From: Salinicoccus cyprini
Lineage (GTDB): Bacteria > Bacillota > Bacilli > Staphylococcales > Salinicoccaceae
Assembly: GCF_007713705.1 (NCBI RefSeq)
Contig: NZ_VMSJ01000001.1
Location: forward strand, 1,153,396 to 1,217,395
Length of the DNA: 64,000 bases
Direction: 5' to 3'
Under the pieces are notes generated by a model. It had not been told where the DNA came from and did no database searches. It saw nothing but the letters and a program-made list of their open reading frames with translations. The translations under genes were made by a program, and so were the position numbers. Below, one piece after another: positions 54,455-62,376 of this stretch (within the stretch, counting starts at the first letter, position 1; every line of letters begins with the position of its first letter).

Positions 54455-55093
54455 TCATTCATCGGCTGCTGCGTCGAGCTGTGAGGAAAGGTCACCCTGC
54501 AGATTCTGCAAGGCAGCAATCTCCGTATCCAGTTCGGCAAGCAGTGACTGCGTCTTTTCGCGACTGTCATTGATGGACTCTATCCCTGTCTTGAAATTTT
54601 CATATGTAGTGTCATCCTGCCCCAGGGATTCGAAATAATCCCTCTGCTGTTCAAGGTCTTCTCCATACTTCGTTGCAAACGCATCAATGGATTCGTTCAA
54701 GGATTGGATGGTATTTTCAACCTCATCGACGGTTTCTTCAGAAACGCTCTGTACATCAATTTCTGCAAACTTTTCCTTCTGCTCGGTAAGTTCACTGCTG
54801 ATGCCATCGAGATTCTCCAATGCCTGCTTTCTTTCATCGATATTAGTAAAGACAGAAGCAGACCCGTCAGAAAAGGAACTCAAATCTTCATCTTCCGATA
54901 TACCCGTTTGAAATGCATTCTGGAGCTGGCTCTCCAGTTCCATCACCTGCTGCAGTTCCGAAACAGCAGATGCCTGTTTTTCTTCCGATCCATCAAGTGC
55001 CTGCTGGATGCTTTCGATATCATTGCTGCATGCTGACAGCAGCATGATCGACACAGCTGCACCTGATAGAAGTTTTCCTTTCTTCATTCCCAT
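54455..55093 (-). CDS. YkyA-family lipoprotein
   Basis: A 212-residue lipoprotein with lipobox LLSAC followed by an entirely helical, coiled-coil-rich domain of the YkyA type (putative cell-wall-binding lipoprotein). SIQQALDGSEEKQASAVSEL and ENTIQSLNESIDAFATKYGE are typical heptad stretches. It is strongly acidic. The start follows AAGGAG. First gene of a three-gene unit with the deacetylase and the DUF4015 protein. Confidence 0.78.
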   Translation of the reverse strand: MGMKKGKLLSGAAVSIMLLSACSNDIESIQQALDGSEEKQASAVSELQQVMELESQLQNAFQTGISEDEDLSSFSDGSASVFTNIDERKQALENLDGISSELTEQKEKFAEIDVQSVSEETVDEVENTIQSLNESIDAFATKYGEDLEQQRDYFESLGQDDTTYENFKTGIESINDSREKTQSLLAELDTEIAALQNLQGDLSSQLDAAADE

Positions 55094-55125
55094 GTGCCAT
55101 CTCCTTTATTGAGGGACTTTTCGCG

Positions 55126-55154
55126 AGTATAACAGTTCTGAATTTTATTGTAAA
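55126..55154 (-). promoter_or_regulatory. Promoter of the polysaccharide cassette
   Basis: On the minus strand TTTACA (55154-55149), 17 bases and TATACT (55131-55126), about 35 bases before the YkyA-like start. Confidence 0.7.
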
Positions 55155-55202
55155 TTGAGGGAATGACTACTACCAGTTGCTTTTGTCCCCAGTTTATACA
55201 CC

Positions 55203-55240
55203 AAAAAAGCCACGGAGAGTGAAAATTCACTTCCCGTGGC
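55203..55240 (-). terminator. Terminator of yceI
   Basis: On the minus strand GCCACGG / CCGTGGC with inner GTGAA/TTCAC pairing (55209-55240), then six T residues. Confidence 0.9.
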
Positions 55241-55264
55241 CAGTTGAACCGGATGCTGCCTATT

Positions 55265-55795
55265 CTATTTGCTCTGCTCGGAGAACTGAAGTTCGAGCAT
55301 CGCCTTGACGTCCTTGCTGACAAGTACACCGCCAGTTTCAAGCTGCTGGTTCCATGTCAGGCCGAAGTCTTCACGATTGATTGTAAACTCAGTTTCAAAG
55401 CCATGCACTTCCTGCCCCCAAGGGTTTGTGCCCTTGCCATTGTACTGCAGGTCGATGCTCATCTCCTTGGTGATGCCATTGATTGTTGCATTGCCGTCGA
55501 CGGTCACTGTATCCCCATTTTTCGTAACGTTGCTTGATTTGAAGATGATTTTGGGATTCTTCTCAACGTTGAAGAAATCTTCTGATTTCAAGTGCGCATC
55601 ACGATCTGCATTTTTTGTGCTGATGCTCTCTACGTCTATTTCTGCATACACTTCAGCATTCTCGAATGTTTCCAGCTTATCTGTGTCCACTTCAAATATA
55701 AATGATTCGAAGTACCCTTTCACTTTTGAAACCATCATATGTTTAACTTGAAAGCCGACTTCGGAGTGCGCTGGATCTGATACGAATTTTGTCAT
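55265..55795 (-). CDS. YceI family protein
   Basis: A 176-residue lipocalin-like YceI protein that may bind isoprenoid or amide lipids. The family start (FVSDPAHSEVGFQVKHMMVS), the central KSEDFFNVEKNPKIIFKS and the C-terminal EFTINREDFGLTW are present. No signal peptide, so it is cytosolic here. The start follows GGAGGG. It is divergent from the SAM-riboswitch gene. In related bacteria these proteins are often induced by stress or quinones; no such control is visible here. Confidence 0.9.
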   Translation of the reverse strand: MTKFVSDPAHSEVGFQVKHMMVSKVKGYFESFIFEVDTDKLETFENAEVYAEIDVESISTKNADRDAHLKSEDFFNVEKNPKIIFKSSNVTKNGDTVTVDGNATINGITKEMSIDLQYNGKGTNPWGQEVHGFETEFTINREDFGLTWNQQLETGGVLVSKDVKAMLELQFSEQSK

Positions 55796-55920
55796 TGTAA
55801 TCCCTCCAGAAAATATTATCTCTAATTAAAGACAATTCAATATTACAATACTTACTTACTTTTAGCAAGTTATTTATACTTTATTTATAAAAATGGTTAT
55901 AGTCAATCTTACTGCTTCAC

Positions 55921-55949
55921 TTGACAGAAAATTCTTTATCCTTTAGAGT
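55921..55949 (+). promoter_or_regulatory. Promoter of the SAM-riboswitch transcript
   Basis: Consensus TTGACA (55921-55926), 17 bases and TAGAGT (55944-55949), about 20 bases before the riboswitch. Confidence 0.75.
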
Positions 55950-55972
55950 ACTCACTAATATAATAATTACAA

Positions 55973-56127
55973 CTCTTATCCAGAGAGGTGGAGGGACTGG
56001 CCCGATGAAACCTCAGCAACGTACATGAAGTGTCGTGCTAAATCCAGAGAGCCATGCTCGCAGATGAGATAAACGGGTGTTCATCCCCAATTTATCTTAA
56101 CCGGATAAGTTGGGGATTTATTATATT
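55973..56127 (+). ncRNA. SAM-I (S-box) riboswitch with terminator
   Basis: The S-box core is clear: AGAGAGGTGGAGGGACTGGC, then CCGATGAAACCTCAGCAAC, then the GTGCTAAATCCAGA segment and the closing GATGAGATAA (to about 56072). Downstream, ATCCCCAATTTATC pairs with its complement (56083-56117) to form a terminator followed by a T-rich tract. Part of the terminator can pair alternatively with the riboswitch end. High SAM should stop transcription of the downstream methionine-synthesis gene. Confidence 0.95.
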
Positions 56128-56151
56128 AAAATTTGAAAATGAGGGATTAAA

Positions 56152-57258
56152 ATGACAAAAACTACAGTGCAGGCACCATTCAAAGCGGATCATGTGGGCA
56201 GTCTTCTGCGGCCTGACAGCATCCACCAGGCGAGAAAGGACTACGCCCAGGATAAGATATCCTATGCAGAACTGAGGGAGATTGAAACAGAAGAGATCAA
56301 GCGTGTTGTCGACAAGCAGATCGAGGTGGGACTCAAAGCAGTTACAGATGGAGAGTTCAGACGCCGCTTCTGGCACACTGATTTCCTGGAGCACCTGGAT
56401 GGTGTGGAAGGCTACATACCGGACCACGGCTACCAGTTCGACGGCATTGAAACGGAAAGATACAACATCCGAGTAACCGGCAAAGTATCTTTCAACCCTG
56501 ACCATCCCCACGTGGCCGACTTCAAGGAATTCAAGGAGATCGTCGGTGATCGTGCAGTAGCCAAACAGACCATTCCGAGCCCGAACCAGCTGTTCAATGC
56601 GGGTGTTAGAAACCTCGATATCTATCCTGACGTCGAGGAATATGCGGATGATGTCATCAAAGCCTATCAGGATGCCATACAGGCCTTCTACGATGCCGGC
56701 TGCCGATATCTCCAGCTGGATGATGTGTATATCGCCGGCCTCAGTGCCCCTGAAGTTCCGTTCAATGACAGCGGCTACGACAGGGAGACGCTGATCGACC
56801 TCGCATTGAGAGTCGCCAATGGTGCACTTGAGAAGAAGCCGGATGACCTTGTAGTGACGACTCACTTGTGCCGTGGAAACTACAGATCCAAGTGGGCATT
56901 TGAAGGCAGCTATGCCAAAATTGCTCCTGTGCTGTTCGCCAAAGAGCAGGTGGACGGTTTCTTCCTCGAGTATGATGATGACCGTTCCGGAGATTTTGAA
57001 CCATTGGCGCATATCCCTGAGAATGGCCCCCAGGTTGTTCTCGGCCTGTTCACTTCCAAGCATGGTGAACTGGAAAATGCTGATGTTATCAAGGAACGTG
57101 TCGAGGAAGCCAGACAATACGTATCAAAAGACCAGATCTGCCTGAGCCCTCAATGTGGATTTGCCTCCACACACCATGGTAATGAGCTCACAGAGGAAGC
57201 ACAGTGGGCAAAATTGAAGTATATCGTTTCTCTTTCCGACGAGCTGTTGAGTGAATAA
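56152..57258 (+). CDS. MetE C-terminal-domain methyltransferase, YxjG/YxjH-like
   Basis: A 368-residue protein equal to the catalytic C-terminal half of cobalamin-independent methionine synthase; the N-terminal half of MetE (about 750 residues) is absent. Zinc ligands are in TTHLCRGNY (His and Cys) and SPQCGFAST (Cys). DHVGSLLRPD at the N terminus and LQLDDVYIA are also typical. Bacillus YxjG and YxjH have the same size and are also S-box controlled. It follows an S-box riboswitch, so it makes or recycles methionine; the methyl donor is not known from sequence. The start follows AGGGATT. Confidence 0.92.
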   Translation: MTKTTVQAPFKADHVGSLLRPDSIHQARKDYAQDKISYAELREIETEEIKRVVDKQIEVGLKAVTDGEFRRRFWHTDFLEHLDGVEGYIPDHGYQFDGIETERYNIRVTGKVSFNPDHPHVADFKEFKEIVGDRAVAKQTIPSPNQLFNAGVRNLDIYPDVEEYADDVIKAYQDAIQAFYDAGCRYLQLDDVYIAGLSAPEVPFNDSGYDRETLIDLALRVANGALEKKPDDLVVTTHLCRGNYRSKWAFEGSYAKIAPVLFAKEQVDGFFLEYDDDRSGDFEPLAHIPENGPQVVLGLFTSKHGELENADVIKERVEEARQYVSKDQICLSPQCGFASTHHGNELTEEAQWAKLKYIVSLSDELLSE

Positions 57259-57292
57259 AAATAGGAAGCACCTTTCGGTGCTTCCTATTTTT
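57258..57292. terminator. Bidirectional terminator
   Basis: A 15-bp stem AAAATAGGAAGCACC and its complement with loop TTTC and T residues, between convergent genes. Confidence 0.9.
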
Positions 57293-59003
57293 ACGCTTTT
57301 ATGTGGTACGCAGCAAGAAATTCAGTAATCTTTCGGTTCATATCCTGAAGGTTTTCCCGATGCATGAAAGTATGACCTTCATTGCCATAGGCTGTAAAAG
57401 TTACATCCTGCCCGCTTTCTGTCATGGCGTCCGCCATCTGCACGGATTCAGTATATGGCACACGTGAATCATGATGACTATGGAATATCATCAGAGGGGC
57501 AGTGATTGCCCTGCTTCTGGAAAGCGGAGAGATATCATCCAGAAACGCACCATGCGCCTCTATGGAACCATACTCGGCTGCTCTCAGGCTGCGTCTCCAT
57601 GGGGGCGTATGCCGAAAGAATGTCCTTAAATGCGATATGCCGACAATATCCACTGCAGCAGTCCACAGATCCGGATGATGCGTGACCAGCAGCAGTGTCA
57701 TCAGACCACCGTAGCTTCTGCCCATTACACTGATATTCCAATCATCTGCATACCCTGCTTCAATCAGATGCTGTCTCAATTCCACGATATCCTGCATCGC
57801 AGCAAGCCGCTTCTCCTTATCATCCGCTTCAAGATAGGCGCGTCCGTATCCCATACTGCCGCGTATATTCGGTACAGCCACAGAGAGACCGGCCCTGTTC
57901 AGGCGATGGTAGAGTGCATTGAATTCCGGTCTGGCCTGTGATTCCGGTCCGCCGTGGATATGGATGACAGCCCCTCCAGCCGAGCTTGCTTCGTAGATGA
58001 AATATGGAATCTCCAATCCATCGAACGACGGATAGCCTGCCATGCGCCACGCTACTTTTTCAGCTTTCCCATTATCGGCAATCACTTCAGAATTCTTCCG
58101 GGTGAGGTGATAACGGTGGATCAGGTGGGGCTGATCCACGGAGGAATAGATCAAAAAGACATTATCACCCTCCCCAACAGCCATTGAATGGACTACACCT
58201 TCCTTTTCAAAAGGCAGTTCGGCCACTTCCCATGTTGCGAGATCCAAGGTGTACAGCGAAGAGCAGCCATTTTCATTGCATGACAGCAACGCTCTGCGAT
58301 TGTCTTCAAACAATTTGAAATGCTCGATATCCCAATGGAAGCTGGTCCGTTTCTCATATGTACCATTCTCGAGATCGACTTCGTATATATTTTTAAAACC
58401 GTCGGCCAGGTCACTGAGGCATAGGCATGTATTCCGGACAAACTTGAAATTTGCATACCTCGCCTGTGGAAATTGGAGTGTCTTCACTTTCCCCGTCTCC
58501 GCGTCAAAAATTATCAACGTCTGATCGACATTATTCACATCCGTCGACATCAGGAACCGTCCACGTGACAGTTCATGGATGAAATGGACGGGAGCGTCGA
58601 AAGTGCGAATAATATCAACAGCACCCGCTTCATCGATTGTGCATAATTCGAAAGCCGAGGATTCATGATGGTTGCGGATGACTGTATACGTATGCTTCTC
58701 TTTATCGTACATGCCAAAATAATGAAAATAATCCGGCTGATCGGTCAACATCGTCAGGTCTTTGCCATCGAATGCATGATACTGGTTTCTTTCATTGCCA
58801 TGATAGTCGATTGCAACTGTAATATGGCCCCCCTCAATCCAGAAGTTCTTTACATTCTGATCAGATCCGGTGAGCCTTTGCTTCTGTCCGCCATCAATAT
58901 TCATTTTCCATAACTGCTGCGTGCCACTCTCACTGCTGATGAAATAAAGGCTTTGTTCTTCGCTATGATATTTGAGATTCATATATTTGATGTAGTCCTT
59001 CAA
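57291..59003 (-). CDS. S9-family serine peptidase (acylaminoacyl/prolyl oligopeptidase type)
   Basis: A 570-residue cytosolic peptidase. Residues about 1-320 are a beta-propeller with repeated strands (QQLWKMNIDGGQKQRLT is a typical blade). Residues about 340-570 are an alpha/beta hydrolase with GRSYGG (Ser about 427), the acid in HSHHDSRVPY and the His in NEGHTF. AVPNIRGSMGYGRAYLEAD is the S9 oxyanion-hole block. The start codon is TTG, 7 bases after GGGGGAG. The substrate is likely short peptides. It has its own terminator and no operon partner. Confidence 0.9.
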   Translation of the reverse strand: MKDYIKYMNLKYHSEEQSLYFISSESGTQQLWKMNIDGGQKQRLTGSDQNVKNFWIEGGHITVAIDYHGNERNQYHAFDGKDLTMLTDQPDYFHYFGMYDKEKHTYTVIRNHHESSAFELCTIDEAGAVDIIRTFDAPVHFIHELSRGRFLMSTDVNNVDQTLIIFDAETGKVKTLQFPQARYANFKFVRNTCLCLSDLADGFKNIYEVDLENGTYEKRTSFHWDIEHFKLFEDNRRALLSCNENGCSSLYTLDLATWEVAELPFEKEGVVHSMAVGEGDNVFLIYSSVDQPHLIHRYHLTRKNSEVIADNGKAEKVAWRMAGYPSFDGLEIPYFIYEASSAGGAVIHIHGGPESQARPEFNALYHRLNRAGLSVAVPNIRGSMGYGRAYLEADDKEKRLAAMQDIVELRQHLIEAGYADDWNISVMGRSYGGLMTLLLVTHHPDLWTAAVDIVGISHLRTFFRHTPPWRRSLRAAEYGSIEAHGAFLDDISPLSRSRAITAPLMIFHSHHDSRVPYTESVQMADAMTESGQDVTFTAYGNEGHTFMHRENLQDMNRKITEFLAAYHIKA

Positions 59004-59115
59004 TTCGTATCTCCCCCTTAGCCACTACTTTACCATTTCCGACGCATTATTACGTGACTTTTCAGTCAATTTAAGGAGATAATATGATTAAACGATAACG
59101 AGGGGATGAAGCTTA

Positions 59116-59264
59116 ATGAAGGTGAAGACCATAAGTGCCATGACGGAGAAAGGCCTTGATAAGAAAGTGAACGAATTTCTATATGAGAACATCAGATAGA
59201 AATCATCGATATCAAGTTCTCATATGGCAGCACACTTGCTGTGCTGATCATCTATAGGCAATAA
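59116..59264 (+). pseudogene. Decayed Cse60-like small gene
   Basis: From an ATG at 59116 a frame reads 27 codons (MKVKTISAMTEKGLDKKVNE continues to ENIR) and stops at 59197. Two bases on, in another frame, EIIDIKFSYGSTLAVLIIYRQ continues to a stop at 59262-59264. Joined, they resemble the roughly 60-residue Cse60 family, whose members have an EIIDIKFS block followed by a SALIIY-type end. The shift plus a shortened middle suggests inactivation. A GAGGGG lies about 10 bases before the ATG. A sequencing error could also explain the frameshift. Confidence 0.55.
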
Positions 59265-59302
59265 TAAAAGAGCCCTCCACTTCGATTGAAGCAGGGGGCT
59301 CT
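59262..59302 (-). terminator. Terminator of the acyltransferase-DUF6320 operon
   Basis: On the minus strand AGAGCCC / GGGCTCT with inner CTTC/GAAG pairing (59269-59302), then TTTATTATT. Confidence 0.8.
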
Positions 59303-59307
59303 CGCCT

Positions 59308-59967
59308 TTATATATGAAGTCTTCTGCTCAACTGGGTCCATAGGGTCTGATGGGCAAACACACCAAAAAACACAATCAGCATGAAGGCATACAGACTGGC
59401 GACTGCACTCGGCCAGATAACTGTAGCATGACCCGAGAAATACAGTGCGGCCGGCAGAAAGCTCAGTGCAATCATCAGGATGGAACTGATATACCCCTTC
59501 CACTTAAGACGCTTCGTCAGGATTGAGAGTGTCACCATCACGAGACCGGCAACGATGAGGAAAGGGACTGCATAGTTGATCGACCACCTGAGGAAGCCCG
59601 ACTGTGAATCGATAAGCAGGAGCAGCAGCGTCAGACTCGCAACCTGGCCGACAATCTTGCTGCCAAGATGGGATTTCGACAGAATCGTATGATTCAATGA
59701 AATCACTGCATAGGCAACAGAACCCATGACATAGAATACCCATAGAAAATGCGGCATGATGATCAGATTGATGAATATGCATGCCAGTATGATGGAAAGA
59801 CCTGCAAATACCGCAATTCTCGGTGCCTTTCTTTTGCCCAATGACTGCCTGTCATAAGCCGGATATGTTCTATTCTCCATCTTGGAATCGATGGATGCCA
59901 ACTGCTGGCTGCATAGCGGACATATATTATGCTTCGTATTGATAGTGCACTGTTCACAATGGTTCAT
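59308..59967 (-). CDS. DUF6320-type zinc-ribbon membrane protein
   Basis: A 219-residue protein with an N-terminal zinc ribbon (C4, C7, C17, C20 in HCEQC and CPLC) and about six membrane helices (from residue 48 on). The layout fits DUF6320 proteins, which occur next to condensation-fold alcohol acetyltransferase-like proteins, exactly as here. The ATG at 59967 follows GTGGGGG and overlaps the end of the acyltransferase gene by 14 bases, so the two are translationally coupled. Function is unknown; a membrane anchor or carrier for the partner enzyme is one idea. Confidence 0.78.
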   Translation of the reverse strand: MNHCEQCTINTKHNICPLCSQQLASIDSKMENRTYPAYDRQSLGKRKAPRIAVFAGLSIILACIFINLIIMPHFLWVFYVMGSVAYAVISLNHTILSKSHLGSKIVGQVASLTLLLLLIDSQSGFLRWSINYAVPFLIVAGLVMVTLSILTKRLKWKGYISSILMIALSFLPAALYFSGHATVIWPSAVASLYAFMLIVFFGVFAHQTLWTQLSRRLHI

Positions 59968-61231
59968 TGCTGTTCCCCCACTCATTGGAATTGATCTCTA
60001 TTTCAAGGCCGGTCAACCGTTTCAATTCTATGAAAAAATCCCTTACAATATCCGTTTCCGCTATCGACAGTGTAAACGTAATTGTCATGCGGCCATTAAT
60101 CGTTCCGGCCGCACAGCTGATTGGACTTCTGCTTGTTGGATACAGGGCAATATCCATGCGTTCAACGTACGCTTCCATGGACTTCGGTAATTTTACGTTC
60201 CCCATGTTCGATAGCGTCATCGACTTTGTCCGCTCACCGATGTGATTGAATCCATACCTCATTGCAGGATATTTGAGAAATATTGGTATGATGCGTGTCA
60301 TCATCCCTCTCTGCAGCTGGAAATGGTGGTTGATCCCCTTCTGCAGGCTTTCCTTGGCAGTACGGGATACGAGCTTCATTGCAACTTCATCAAGTATCTC
60401 TTCGAAATTTGTGTCATCTTCCACTTTAACACCTATATTGGCTACCGCAAAGAAGTTTCTCATCGTCCTTGATGGGAACTGACGTCTCAGATTGACAGGC
60501 AGCGCGACTGCTATCGGTTCATGCCCCGTATGCTGGTTGCTGATGACCTTGATCAGAAGCGCTGTCAGAAACGCAGTGAGTGTCGTGCTGTGACCTTTTG
60601 CGTGACGGTTCAGAGCATTTCCATCCATTATACCATGGATGACACTGATACCTGCAGTATCAAGTGCTGTACCTGTAATCTGATAGGCAGGATCTTCTTT
60701 CATTCTGATCGACTTTCTATCATTCTTATAAGCATACTTTTCGAAGCTGTCTTCGATTTCTTCTGTACCTGGTAGATCCTGTGGCAGAAGTATCATATTA
60801 TCATGATGAATATTTTTCCTTTTGAGAAGCAGATACTGGTAGACAAGCGTCTTCAGAAATTCCATCGCACCACTGCCATCCGTAAGGGAGTGGAAAACTT
60901 CAAAAGATATTCTGTTGTTATAGTATATGACACGGATCAAGTATCCGCTACTGGTTTTTAGATTAATGGGGGCACAGGGGTAGGTCTCCTCTTCCTGCAC
61001 CATGAGCTTCTGATCATTCTTCTCAAGATAATCCCAGAACAGCCCTTTCCTCAGTGAAACAGTCAATGTTGGAAAACGGCGGACAATCTGATCCAATGCT
61101 TGCTGAAGCACCTCTCGATCTATTCTTTCCGTCAAAATCATAGAGACTCTGAAAACAAAGGAATTTTCCGCGTTTGATAACGCATGAAAAATCTTTCCTG
61201 TATTATCAATCTTATACCACTGATCTGACAT
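59954..61231 (-). CDS. Condensation-fold acyltransferase (alcohol acetyltransferase-like)
   Basis: A 425-residue protein of the chloramphenicol-acetyltransferase/condensation superfamily (PapA- and alcohol acetyltransferase-like). The catalytic HxxxDG motif is FHSLTDGSG with His114, Asp118 and Gly119. LQQALDQIVRRFPTLTVSLR at residues 42-61 and VALPVNLRRQFPSRTMRNFF (about 275-295) are standard for the fold. The ATG at 61231 follows GAAGGA. It is the first gene of a pair with a DUF6320 membrane protein. It likely makes an acylated lipid or alcohol, but no substrate is known. Confidence 0.8.
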   Translation of the reverse strand: MSDQWYKIDNTGKIFHALSNAENSFVFRVSMILTERIDREVLQQALDQIVRRFPTLTVSLRKGLFWDYLEKNDQKLMVQEEETYPCAPINLKTSSGYLIRVIYYNNRISFEVFHSLTDGSGAMEFLKTLVYQYLLLKRKNIHHDNMILLPQDLPGTEEIEDSFEKYAYKNDRKSIRMKEDPAYQITGTALDTAGISVIHGIMDGNALNRHAKGHSTTLTAFLTALLIKVISNQHTGHEPIAVALPVNLRRQFPSRTMRNFFAVANIGVKVEDDTNFEEILDEVAMKLVSRTAKESLQKGINHHFQLQRGMMTRIIPIFLKYPAMRYGFNHIGERTKSMTLSNMGNVKLPKSMEAYVERMDIALYPTSRSPISCAAGTINGRMTITFTLSIAETDIVRDFFIELKRLTGLEIEINSNEWGNSNEPL

Positions 61232-61412
61232 GCAGCATTCCTTCCTCTCTATGGCCTTCATGCCAGTATGACATATTTGGAAGTGTAATGCTTGTATCAG
61301 GTGATCACTCAGAAGCGTCTATCGCCTTTGAAGTATTTCCTTGACCAGTAATGCAACGTTCTTCGGTTTTTCTTTAGTATTCGTATTATCTCCTCCTTCT
61401 TGTTTCAAGTCG

Positions 61413-61452
61413 CAAAAAAAGACGGTCAGGATGAAATGTTTCATCCTGACCG
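61413..61452 (-). terminator. Terminator of the rRNA-tRNA operon
   Basis: On the minus strand a 14-bp stem CGGTCAGGATGAAA and its complement (61423-61452), then a run of T residues, 50 bases past the last tRNA. Confidence 0.92.
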
Positions 61453-61501
61453 CCATCGGCAATTTTAGATATACCATTTATATTTAATAGAAGACTTCTA
61501 A

Positions 61502-61586
61502 TACCACCGGTCGGGTTTGAACCGACACTCCCACAAAGGGAACTGGATTTTGAGTCCAGCGCGTCTGCCAATTCCGCCACGGTGGC
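61502..61586 (-). tRNA. tRNA-Leu(CAA)
   Basis: Class II tRNA with anticodon CAA in loop CTCAAAA; last gene of the 24-tRNA array. CCA not encoded. Leucine tRNAs of this type are TrmL targets. Confidence 0.93.
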
Positions 61587-61604
61587 CCAGTATTAACAAA
61601 TTTA

Positions 61605-61679
61605 TGGAGCGGAAGATAGGATTTGAACCTATGTCTTGCTTCAGGTAGAAGCCTGTTCTGAACACTAAACTACTTCCGC
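61605..61679 (-). tRNA. Aberrant tRNA-Gly (ACC anticodon), probable non-proteogenic type
   Basis: A 75-base tRNA with a glycine acceptor stem (GCGGAAG / CTTCCGC, discriminator T, encoded CCA) identical to the normal tRNA-Gly(GCC) at 63230. The D loop AGTGTTCA lacks the G18-G19 pair. The anticodon arm GGCTT-CTACCTG-AAGCA gives ACC with U37 and a mismatched first pair. The T arm ATAGG-TTCAAAT-CCTAT is the A/T-rich type seen in the staphylococcal tRNA-Gly that feeds pentaglycine cross-bridge synthesis. Glycine identity is well supported; the non-proteogenic role is inference. Confidence 0.75.
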
Positions 61680-61690
61680 AATCTAACTAA

Positions 61691-61764
<74 letters not shown>

Positions 61765-61770
61765 TTGAAG

Positions 61771-61842
61771 CTGGGCTAGCAGGATTCGAACCTGCGCATG
61801 ACGGTACCAAAAACCGTTGCCTTACCGCTTGGCGATAGCCCA
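61771..61842 (-). tRNA. tRNA-Gln(TTG)
   Basis: Anticodon TTG in loop TTTTGGT; acceptor starts with T1-A72, CCA not encoded. Confidence 0.93.
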
Positions 61843-61846
61843 ATAA

Positions 61847-61923
61847 TGGGGCGGCTGATGGGGATCGAACCCACGCATGCCGGAACCACAATCCGGTGTG
61901 TTAACCACTTCACCACAACCGCC
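61847..61923 (-). tRNA. tRNA-His(GTG)
   Basis: Anticodon GTG with G(-1); encoded CCA. It differs from the copy at 11588 by one base in the T loop. Confidence 0.95.
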
Positions 61924-61927
61924 ATCT

Positions 61928-62001
61928 TGGCAGGGGTAGTAGGAATTGAACCCACATCAAAGGTTTTGGAGACCTCTATTCTACCATTGAACTATACCCC
62001 T
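61928..62001 (-). tRNA. tRNA-Trp(CCA)
   Basis: Anticodon CCA in loop CTCCAAA; discriminator G and encoded 3' CCA. Confidence 0.95.
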
Positions 62002-62006
62002 ATAAG

Positions 62007-62087
62007 TGGAGGGGGGCAGATTCGAACTGCCGAACCCGAAGGAGCGGATTTACAGTCCGCCGCGTTTAGCCACTTCGCTACCCCTCC
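62007..62087 (-). tRNA. tRNA-Tyr(GTA)
   Basis: Class II tRNA, anticodon GTA in loop CTGTAAA; CCA not encoded. A queuosine-modified tRNA type (compare queG in this window). Confidence 0.95.
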
Positions 62088-62104
62088 ATGATACACTGAA
62101 AAAA

Positions 62105-62180
62105 TGGTGCCGGCCAGAGGAATCGAACCCCCAACCTACTGATTACAAGTCAGTTGCTCTGCCAATTGAGCTAGACCGGC
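62105..62180 (-). tRNA. tRNA-Thr(TGT)
   Basis: Anticodon TGT in loop CTTGTAA; encoded CCA. Identical to the copy at 63491-63566. Confidence 0.95.
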
Positions 62181-62188
62181 AACACAAA

Positions 62189-62264
62189 TGGTGGTTCAGG
62201 ACGGAATCGAACCGCCGACACTGTGAGCTTCAATCACATGCTCTACCGACTGAGCTACTGAACC
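62189..62264 (-). tRNA. tRNA-Phe(GAA)
   Basis: Anticodon GAA; same body as 11684-11756 but with an encoded CCA. Confidence 0.95.
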
Positions 62265-62278
62265 ACTGCTTATTAGAA

Positions 62279-62354
62279 TGGCGGTCCCGACGGGAATCGA
62301 ACCCGCGATCTCCTGCGTGACAGGCAGGCATGTTAACCGCTACACCACGGGACC
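62279..62354 (-). tRNA. tRNA-Asp(GTC)
   Basis: Anticodon GTC; encoded CCA; same as 11785-11860. Confidence 0.95.
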
Positions 62355-62376
62355 ACATATAAATAAAAAAAGAAAA

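Noticed and set aside
56092..57117. A 341-codon open frame on the minus strand opposite the MetE-core gene
   Set aside because: Antisense to a conserved zinc methyltransferase that follows an S-box riboswitch on the plus strand.
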